DNA of 64,000 bases from the NCBI RefSeq assembly GCF_036711975.1, contig NC_091966.1, forward strand, positions 42,973,501-43,037,500. Direction: 5' to 3'. The notes below the pieces were generated by a model that saw only the letters and a program-made list of their open reading frames with translations, searched no databases and was not told the DNA's origin. The stretch comes from Onthophagus taurus (lineage: Eukaryota > Arthropoda > Insecta > Coleoptera > Scarabaeidae). The position numbers and the translations under genes are program-made. Positions 56,266-64,000 of the stretch are shown here, one piece after another (within the stretch, counting starts at the first letter, position 1; each line of letters begins with the position of its first letter).

Positions 56266-57768
56266 CTACACTAAAATTACATTTTTACGTACATCTCCCG
56301 TTTCTTCTCCCGAAGCTTCCGGTGTCTTAACTCTTTTTTCCGAGAAACAATCAACGGAGGAAGCCCACCGTATCGTTTCCGGACTTGGACTCGACGAAGA
56401 TAACCTCATTTCTTTCGCTGAAGTAATACTTTCCGAGCTAGACGAAGAACTAACCATTTTCGAAGTTCTCAATCTCCGTTTCGGTGAAGTTTTCCTCGGA
56501 AGACTGTGCAACTTCACAACGGCCTCTTTTTTTGGAAGTTCCAAATGGTAATTATAATTAAGATTACCCTTCGTCGGACTCGGCGTTTTCGACGATCTCG
56601 TCATTCGTTTTTCGCCTCTTTTTCTCCCGGTTGATTTGCGATGTTGCTGGTGAATCCCACCGGATATCGAGTTGACTTTATCCGAACTTGGGAAGTCGTA
56701 TAATCCATCGGAATCGGTGAATGGTAAAAGATCTTTGTGCCCCCCGTAGAATTGGGGCGAAAACCTTCCAACTCCGGTGGTTCTATCGCTTAGAGGACTT
56801 TCGCTACGCGAACTAACCGGGCTACAAATCGATTTTTCTAATGATAAGGTATCACCGCATTGAACGATGATCGATGGTAATTGCAAAGTTTTCATCATCA
56901 CCCCCGATGGTATTGAATTAATTTCTTCTTGCGTCGTTGTTGTTAAAGGTAAATCTAATTTGATTTTTTTATCGCTTATAAACACTTCGAGTTCTTTGGC
57001 GCTTTTTACTTCGCCATCTTCAATTTTTTCGTCGATGTGATCAGTGCCGATTCCTTCATCGTTCGATTCTATTAATGGGTCATCTGATAAAGTTTCCGAA
57101 TCGGATCTCCCGCGTGTGTGATGCCCTCTTCTTGAATCATCTTGATTTGATTGGGATGAACCGCAATCGGGGGGACTAGTTGAGGTTCTAATTAATGGGG
57201 AATGCCTTCGTAAAGGTGGGTGTAAATTAGAACCGGATCCACCGGGGTCTTCCATCTCCGAGGGACAAAGTGGGTTACTCGATCCGCATCTAGAAGGACC
57301 GGGGCTTGCCATTGAGCTATATCCTGATGAGCTTAAATTTGATTCAGATGCCATGTGATCGCCTCTTGTTACCATTGAAAAAGGGCTTAGATAAGTCATT
57401 CCGGGAGGGACGTTTAATCCTGGTTTGATGGCTGGCGAAATTGAGTCAGTGTCCGATTCGGCTTCGCTTAAATTACAAGTTATTGTAATGAGGGGTGGGG
57501 CGCAAGGTAAATCTAACGATGTTGGTTTATCGAATTCTTTAAGCATCTTCCTCGATTTGTTCGAACTTCCGGGGAATTGAAATTCTTCTTGTTGAAGTCG
57601 CGGTGGGGGTGAACCAAGCTTGCCGAAATGATTCGGTGCTTTTTTGTGGGTCGGGGAGGGCGTTTGGATCACTAAAGTTGGGATGATCATCGTTGGGGGT
57701 GGTGTTGGTTCTTCGGAAACCGTTACAAGTGGTAATAAAATCGATTGGCCAATTGGATGTGGGCGAGA
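56266..57768 (-). CDS. long exon encoding Ser/Pro-rich disordered protein, unrecognised
   Basis: The exon starts at 57768 after the acceptor TTTTGTTTTAG, in phase 0, with SRPHPIGQSILLPLVTVSEE, and is open for about 500 codons. It is rich in Ser, Pro and acidic stretches: SDTDSISPAI, SSSGYSSMASPGPSRCGSSN, SNDEGIGTDHIDEKIEDGE, SPVSSRSESPLSD, basic KRRLRTSKM near the end. There is no domain or membrane segment. Possible donors AAT|GTAATT (exon end 56281, phase 0) or GTAC|GTAAAA (56289, phase 1) lie just before the stop at 56266, so this may be internal rather than terminal. Joins in phase with the exon ending at 62730. Codon conservation and lack of stops make it a real exon. A large neuronal scaffold such as an UNC-79/UNC-80-type protein is only a guess. 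Confidence 0.8.
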   Translation of the reverse strand, partial: SRPHPIGQSILLPLVTVSEEPTPPPTMIIPTLVIQTPSPTHKKAPNHFGKLGSPPPRLQQEEFQFPGSSNKSRKMLKEFDKPTSLDLPCAPPLITITCNLSEAESDTDSISPAIKPGLNVPPGMTYLSPFSMVTRGDHMASESNLSSSGYSSMASPGPSRCGSSNPLCPSEMEDPGGSGSNLHPPLRRHSPLIRTSTSPPDCGSSQSNQDDSRRGHHTRGRSDSETLSDDPLIESNDEGIGTDHIDEKIEDGEVKSAKELEVFISDKKIKLDLPLTTTTQEEINSIPSGVMMKTLQLPSIIVQCGDTLSLEKSICSPVSSRSESPLSDRTTGVGRFSPQFYGGHKDLLPFTDSDGLYDFPSSDKVNSISGGIHQQHRKSTGRKRGEKRMTRSSKTPSPTKGNLNYNYHLELPKKEAVVKLHSLPRKTSPKRRLRTSKMVSSSSSSESITSAKEMRLSSSSPSPETIRWASSVDCFSEKRVKTPEASGEETGDVRKNVILV

Positions 57769-57950
57769 CTAAAACAAAAAATAATTAAATCACTTAAATA
57801 TTAACATTCTGTAGTGTTGGTTTTCTTATTATGAAGATTATTTTGGCTACAATGGCTCTTTCGTCATTGTAACAGGTGAAGTATTTGCGTAAGGTACGTT
57901 ATAGATCTTTCCGTGTTTAAGGTACAGTGTGTTAATTAATTATCGTAACC

Positions 57951-60115
57951 CAAGGTCCGTTGAGTAAAAACATACTGTATAAGGTTATCCTTGCTGTGAC
58001 GTCATTGGAAGAATTGACATTTCTATGTTTTTATTTATACAGTGTATTTCACTTAAGAAGCAATATACAAAAATATAAAAAAAAGATATAAACTAAAATA
58101 AAAAAAATATTAAAATATAAGGCGAAATATTAACGGTTAAAATTTTATTATTTTTAGGTTATCCAACATGACTCGGTTACCATGGTGATTAAGATCCAAA
58201 TATTGCAGGTGCTTGTCAAAATTGAAATTGAATTTAAGTTTTTTTTAAGGAAAAAGTCTTATTTAATTGGTTTAAAAGGCTGTATTTAACTCAAAATTGG
58301 TTTATCTAGGGAATTATAAACAAGGTGAGGGAATTAAATCAAAAAAAAAAATTTTTAATTTATTTCTCTTAATTAGAATCGATTTAAATTAATTACAATT
58401 AACGAATTTGTTATGAATGCGAGATAATCGTAAAGAATTCGAATTGTTTTAAAATCAATAAAAATTATGTTAGAATTGTTAAAAAAAATCGGAATAAAAT
58501 TTTATTATTTTAAGGTTATCCAACTTGACTCGGTTACCATGGTGATTAAGATCCAAATATTGCAGTTGCTTGTCAAAATTGAAGTTGAATTTAAGTTTTT
58601 TTTAATGAAAAACACATAATTGATTGGATTTAAAGGTTGTATTTAATTCAAAATGGGTAAATGAATGTAATTATAAGCAAGGTAAGTGGATTAAATCAAA
58701 AAAAAATATTTTTAGATCAATTAAAATGTACTAGAATTTAGGGTTAAATATCAATTAAAACTAGAACTAATACTAGAATTAGAAAGTTCTAGGTTTAGCC
58801 GGGCGTCTTAGATAAGAACTTAGAAAAGTCTGAAGACACAGGGCTAAACCTGAATATTTCTAATCTAGGTCTAGTATTAGTTCTAATTTTACATTATCAC
58901 TAGAACTAACACAAGACCCAGAACAAGTAGTCGAGTTTAGTCATGAAAAAAACTTTCAGTTATCAATGTCAACTTTAATTTTATTATTATATTTGTAATC
59001 TTCATAAAATAACCTTTAAAGTGAGTCCAAACTTGACGCATTTATCTCAAAAAATCAAAAAGTTCGAACTTTCAATTTTTAATGTTGACATATTTGTCAA
59101 GTTCATAAAAAATCCTTTAAAATGAGTCCAAACTCGACTTATTTAACTTTAATATTAATGAAGTTATGATCAACTTCCGGTTAAGAATGTCAACGTCATT
59201 TTGACAATTTTGACATATTTGTAATCGTGGTGAAAAATCCTTTAAAATGAGTTCAAACATGATACGTTTAATTCCAATATTGCTCGAGATATAATCAACT
59301 TCCAATTTGAAATGTCAATGTCACAAAAACACAAATATTAAAAAAAAAATAAAAAATTAAGGTTTTTTTAAGGTAAGTTTGAATAAAAAACGTTAAACCT
59401 GCAGTTAGCAACAATGAAGATAGCAATTTAATTATTAAATATTAATACCAACCTTAATTTTTAATTTTTTTTATTGTAGCTTTGTTTTTATGATAAATTG
59501 TAAGACATTTTATAAACATTAAGAATTTGTCAAAATGACACTGTCATTTCAAACCGGATGTTGCTTATATCTCGACTAATATTGGAATTAAACGTATCAT
59601 GTTTGTGCTCATTTTAAAGGATTTTTCACAATTACAAATATGTCAAAATTGACGTTGACATTTCTAACCGGAAGTTGACCATAACTTCATTAATATTGAA
59701 GATAAATATGTCGTGTTTGTACTCATTTTAAAGGATTTTTAATGAAGGTTATATATGTCAAGTTGACATTTTGAATCTGAAGTTAGTTATCATATAATAC
59801 AAATGGACAACTTCATGGTGTTCTTTATGATGCTTTTGTTATTAAAAAAAACCATTAAAATGAGTCCAAACATGATATTGCTAGCTATCACTATGTTGTA
59901 TATTTTTATTGCACTAAAACTAGAACTAACACTAACCTCGAAATTTTCTAGGTCTAGTGTTAGTTCTAGTTTTATACTAGCACTATCACTAGAACTGCAT
60001 TCATATATTGCGACTTATATGAAATTTCTAAATTATGTAGTTTGTAAATGTTAAACTAAAATTAGAACTAAAACTAGAACTCACACTAGAAACTTTCGGG
60101 TTTTGCCGTGCGTCT
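57951..60115 (+). mobile_element. composite repeat element, copy C
   Basis: Starts CAAGGTCCGTTGAGTAAAAA at 57951, with two 357-bp units (58186 and 58543 for GGTGATTAAG), a block with two hairpin motifs (GCCGGGCGTCTTAGATAAG and GTCTGAAGACACAGGGC), about six AAAATGAGTCC-type units, and the end block CACTAGAAACTTTCGGG TTTTGCCGTGCGTC near 60115. It lies in the intron between the two disordered-protein exons. Confidence 0.78.
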
Positions 60116-60116
60116 T

Positions 60117-60860
60117 TTACGAAAAGGTTTGACGTTTCGGATGTAATGTTGCAACCTTCTTCAGAAACTGGTTCGAATGAGTTTTTTCTGATTTTGAATA
60201 TAACGAGGCTATTATTGGTTTATGGTCTGTACAGATAATAAATTGATTGCCTTCTAAAAAATGTCTGAAAAATTTAATGGATGAATGCCAGCAATTCTCG
60301 ATCAAAAGTTAATTTGATAATAGTGCTCCAATTTCCATATTAGAAGCGTTAGTAGATAAAGATAATTGACCAGTTTTACAAGGATGAGCCAGAGTTGTTG
60401 AATTTGCTAATTGAGTTCTAGAGAGTTCACAACTTTGATTACACTCTGCTGACCAATTTTCAATAATTTTGCTTTTATTTTTATAAAGTAAATTCGAAAG
60501 ATGATATAAAGGTGCAAGCATATTTGAAAAATTTGGAACGAATCTATGATAAAAGTTTATCATACCCAAAAATCTTTGTAACTGTTTAAGTGTTTTTGGT
60601 GTTGGAAATTCTTTAATAATTTTAATTCTGTTATCTGAAGGACGAATGCCTAGAGGAGAAATGTGACGACTTAAAAAATTTATGGATTGCACACCAAAAA
60701 TGCATTTAGAAGATTTAACTGAAATTCCAAAATCATTTAACCTATTAAAAAGTATATCTAAAAGTAAAAACAATTATTATTGAGATAATAAAATTGTATT
60801 AACAAACACTGTTCCTGAAGTAATTCTAAACAAATATTATTAATAAAAATTTTTGATTTG
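60117..60860 (-). mobile_element. gypsy-type pol remnant (RT end and RNase H)
   Basis: The minus-strand frame 60309-60773 reads GISVKSSKCIFGVQSINFLS, RHISPLGIRPSDNRIKII, LKQLQRFLGMINFYHRFVPN and ends GALLSN: the thumb and connection region of a Ty3/gypsy reverse transcriptase. A second frame (60117-60305) has IKFFRHFLEGNQFIICTDHK P, the RNase H part with a catalytic Asp. About 35 codons are missing between them, and the RT palm is lost upstream. No LTR. Defective fragment. Confidence 0.88.
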
Positions 60861-60903
60861 ATTAATAATTAAGAACATAATCTCAAAAAAAATTTTATAT
60901 ATA

Positions 60904-62443
60904 CAGTGTGTCCCCGGATAGGTGAAACGACTCTTATAAAATGTAAATTTTTTTCGATATTAACTGTCATGTTTTGGTGTTCAGGCCTGCTTGATTAAAG
61001 ACTAAATTTTGAACATATTTTCAAATTTTAAAAAACAAGTGAGTGTTGACACTGAAGCTAAAGCTTCTTGTGTGTCAGGTAAAGCACCTTTTCTGTTTAC
61101 AGTATGGTAAAATGTTACTAAGAAATTTTATTCAGAATGAAAAGTTATGACCATATGCAAATTTTCATCAGCCTACTTTGATAAAACCCATTGTTTATTA
61201 TTTTCGTCAATAGTACTTTATTACGACTTTTTGTTTTGAGATTCAGATTATTTGGGAGAAATAAACAAACGGTTCTGAAAATGTTCACAAAAAATTAAGT
61301 GTGTGTTCGCCCACAAAGGAAAACAGTTAATCATAGTTAATCAGTTTCATCATAATTTTTTTTTCTTAGAGTGAATACTTCCTGTTGTAAGAAATCTTTT
61401 GATTAAACGCCAACAAGTACTTCTTTTAATTCCAGTATTAATTTGAAAATTTTTCACAAAATAAAGCAATAATCGGTTATTCCCCGGTTCCATAACACTG
61501 AATCACGTAAACTTTTTCCTCTAATGTTAACACTGTATTTAAAAAACACTTTAAGTTTACTAAATTACAGTTTGAGAGATTAACAGTGACAAGAAAGCAA
61601 TTTTGTTTTTCCATGGCAGTCTTTGTTAGAAATAAGATTGTTTGATATGGATTTTTTCAAAGTAGGCCAATCAATCCGAAAATTTGCATATGCCCATAGT
61701 TTTTCATTTTGAACAAAACTTCTTAGTAACACTTTCACGTACTGTAAACAGAAAAGGTACTTTACCTGCCGCAAATAGTTATTTTTGATACAAGATAGCG
61801 AAATAATACTTTTGCATTCGAGAACGAAAGTTCTCGAGAATGCAAAAGAATTTCGCTGTCGTGTATCAAACAACATTTTTTCGAAAACTGCGTATACTAA
61901 AGTTATAAATGAATAAAAAGATCAAATTCTGTATAATGACATTTAGAATTCATTTAATGTGATGTCAAAAACTTAACGTCACATCGATTTAACCTCACTT
62001 ATTGAACAAATGTACTATTATAAATTTGCATTTAAACGTGAAATGAAATGATAAAACAATTAAATGTTGATTATTTTGTGTTTATAATTTGTTCATAACA
62101 ATAAATTAACAATTAATAGTATCAAATTCTTTGATTGTCGTAGCTGGACGTAAAAGTCTTTTGCGTCCTGGACGTGAAAGACCAGTAAAAGACTTTTACG
62201 TCCTGTTGACAAAAAACTATCGTTTTGACGGTCGCTAAGTACTACGCAAAAGTCAACTTTTACTAGCAGTTTTCGAAAAAAGAGTTTTTCTTTCACTGTC
62301 AGGGCTCACTTGTTTTTTTAAAATTGATAATATGTTCAAAATTAATCGTTAATCAAGCAAGGCTAAACCCCAAAGAATGACAATTAATATCGACCAAATT
62401 TTACCTTTTATAAGAGTCGTATCACCTATCCGGGGACACACTG
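60904..62443 (-). mobile_element. mariner-like HTH-only element (copy 2), with a nested insert
   Basis: Same ends as the element at 30832-31880 (CAGTGTGTCCCCGGATAGGT, TA flanks at 60902-60903 and 62444-62445). The HTH-coding part is present near 61380-61530 with small deletions. Compared with copy 1 it has about 510 bp of extra DNA from about 61771 to 62282, which contains inverted repeats of its own. Confidence 0.87.
61784..61870. repeat. 87-bp hairpin inside the nested insert
   Basis: TTTGATACAAGATAGCGAAA at 61784 pairs with TTTCGCTGTCGTGTATCAAA ending at 61870; the inner arms TTTTGCATTCGAGAAC and GTTCTCGAGAATGCAAAA close on a GAAA loop. Confidence 0.85.
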
Positions 62444-62519
62444 TATATTTTTATATATTTTTTTTTATTGAGAAAATCGTTTTAGAATTTAATTTAGAAC
62501 AACTTTTGTATGAAATTTC

Positions 62520-62580
62520 TGCTGAGAACGAGTGGAGGGGGGAAATCGTATCGTTTTGTTACAAAAGTTCCGTGCCCTAA
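62520..62580. repeat. solo end of the hAT family seen at 4861-5650
   Basis: The stretch GGAAATCGTATCGTTTTGTT ACAAAAGTTCCGTGCCCTAA matches the right TIR of the hAT element at 4861-5650. No matching left end was found upstream. Confidence 0.75.
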
Positions 62581-62729
62581 TCATTATACCATGGCGTTAT
62601 CATGAAAATTATTGTTGTTTATATTTAGAATAAAACTTCAATTGGTTTCAACATTTCATAACGAAACTACGTATTTCTATTTTTGTCTTTAAATAGATAG
62701 TAGTAATAAACCTCAACTTCAATAATTAC

Positions 62730-63919
62730 CTTAATTTTTAAAACTGGCGATGGGGTTCCTTGATGCATAACAGCAACTTCTTCTTGTATTAACCCATCCT
62801 CACCTTGAGGATCGATCGCTATGTCTTGAATTCCATGCATATCATCTTCATCACCATCGCTTATTGAAATATTCGGGATTTCAATCGATATCCGATCATC
62901 GCTATCTGTTGCGTTATTATCCGCGAAATTAGTTCTTCGTAAAGGTACCGGAGTCGCAGCTTGCGATGGCATCGGTGAAGGCAAAGGCGTCGGCATCTCC
63001 CTTATAGGTGAAAGGCACTTATTGATTGCGCTGGGTATTTCTAAAAGTATCGTCGGGGGATGCAAGAAATTACTACTTCCGGGTGAAGATTTATGAGCAC
63101 TCAACGCATCCAAAACGGGTACTTCAATAGTACCATATTGTTGTTGTTGTTGTTGTCTTTGCATAATTGGGCTTTCCGATGGGCCGCTTGAAAATGATAC
63201 GGGGGTATGGATGGATGATGTGGATGATTCGTCATCTCCAGCGACGTCATCTTGGGGACTTGATGCCGTGGGGGTTGTTGATGGTGATATTCTTAGTGAT
63301 GGGGAGAGATTTGCACCCGCCGAACTCGACGAGAAATTTCTAAACATTGCTAAAATCGAATCTGCGCTTGCTGGTTTTTGTTTCGCTGGTAATCGAAGAC
63401 TTGCTTTTCTGCTGTACATTAAATCGGAAATACTCGAGCTTAACGCAGTTGGTATAGCCAAATCTGAACTTGTTAATGAATCACTACCTTGGTTACTCGA
63501 GGTGCTATTGGGCGATCTAACGTTAGCCCCTGGAGATGGAGGGGTTGAAGCCGGTCGGGTGAAAGCGCAACTTAAACGGTTTCCCATTTCTAAATCGGAT
63601 CCGGAACTCATTTCTTGAGACACCTTGCTGAGTAATCTTGCGAAAGTAACTTTTTTTTCTAATTTTGGATCAACCAAAGATAAGTGTCCCGCTGATATCT
63701 CTTTATTAACGGTTAATTTCGTCTCTTTGATTTCCTCTTTATTATCGTCGTCTTTTAATTTACGTTCGCTCATTTGGATTAAGTCCCCTAAACTTACTTT
63801 TCTTGTGTTTTGACTTGAAGCGGCCGGGCTGATAAGTTGTTGAAGAATTTGTTTTTTTTCTGCTGCATTTTTCTTTGTTGGTGTTGAGTTGTTTCGTTTT
63901 TTCTTCGGGGAGGGGCTAC
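62730..63919 (-). CDS. long exon encoding Ser/Pro-rich disordered protein, unrecognised
   Basis: The open frame runs from a likely acceptor near 63919 (TTAATAG|GT, weak pyrimidine tract) to the donor AAG|GTAATT at 62730/62729 in phase 0; it needs two bases from an upstream exon, which lies outside the window. It encodes about 396 residues: a basic start (SPSPKKKRNNSTPTKK, RKVSLGDLIQM), KKVTFARLLSKVSQEMSSGS, many Ser/Thr-Pro sites, a short poly-Gln run encoded by CAA-type codons (about 63145-63165), LHPPTILLEIPSAINKCLSP and acidic DDRISIEIPNISISDGDED. There is no folded domain. Direct phase-0 splicing to the exon at 57768 gives TPSPVLKIK joined to SRPHPIGQ. The ATG at 63773 is internal and not taken as the start. 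Several basic-Ser motifs suggest a phospho-regulated protein, by inference only. Confidence 0.82.
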
Positions 63920-64000
63920 CTATTAAGTTGTTTTCGTTTATTAATAAAAATTAATTAACGCAATTTTGTTAAGCATCTATTTCTACATAAAGCCACACCT

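Noticed and set aside
62093..62296. 67-codon minus-strand frame in the nested insert
   Set aside because: Falls across inverted repeats of the insert and has no family features.
63211..63813. Plus-strand frames opposite the disordered-protein exon
   Set aside because: Antisense shadows arising from Ser/Pro codon bias; the minus strand has the splice sites and matching phases.

Overview
This is a eukaryotic, AT-rich, intron-containing window, almost certainly from an insect (a beetle is plausible, but nothing here fixes the order). Two genes can be spliced completely by hand with GT/AG sites and matching phases: a nurim homologue (minus strand, three exons, 23814-30236) and syntaxin-8 (plus strand, five exons, 37207-38130). 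A class C seven-helix receptor gene (minus, 22309-23529) lies just downstream of nurim; its large exon ends at a splice donor, so its last exon is elsewhere. On the right, two long exons encoding Ser/Pro-rich disordered protein (62730-63919 and 56266-57768, minus) splice in phase. With two small C-terminal exons at 43430-43886 they may form one gene of more than 20 kb that continues past the right edge. I do not recognise its product.

The rest, roughly 85-90 percent of the window, is repeats. From left to right: a copia remnant (1-700); a 338-bp tandem array (1990-7440) split by a mariner-like element and a hAT element; a 439-bp array of 11 copies (8471-13262); a 427-bp array of about 3 copies (13575-14785); a 190-bp array of about 25 copies (16040-21775) split by a truncated LINE; a Penelope-like remnant; receptor and nurim genes; fold-back elements (32.1-32.7 kb); two opposed copies of one composite element on either side of syntaxin-8 (33.0-37.1 and 38.6-41.1 kb); LINE and hAT debris (41.1-42.2 kb); a 326-bp array of 25 copies built from about sixteen 20-bp subunits (44.07-52.36 kb); a 122-bp array split by a LINE with a complete set of RNase H residues (52.4-55.45 kb); then disordered-protein exons separated by a third composite copy, a gypsy remnant and a long-TIR element.

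The two most informative structures are these. First, the second nurim intron, which would be about 52 nt if empty, holds a 5.6-kb inverted-repeat element, which holds a LINE with a 13-bp target duplication, which in turn holds a DNA transposon with a 4-bp target duplication and a DUF7869-like ORF. Second, a short inverted core (AAATCCTTTAAAATGAGTCC and its complement) is shared by the 439-bp array, the 427-bp array and the composite elements, which are otherwise unrelated in sequence. Inside each 439-bp monomer it forms a roughly 184-bp imperfect palindrome. A further point is that syntaxin-8 appears to have His instead of Gln at its SNARE zero layer.

All family assignments come from motif recognition by eye; no database search was possible.
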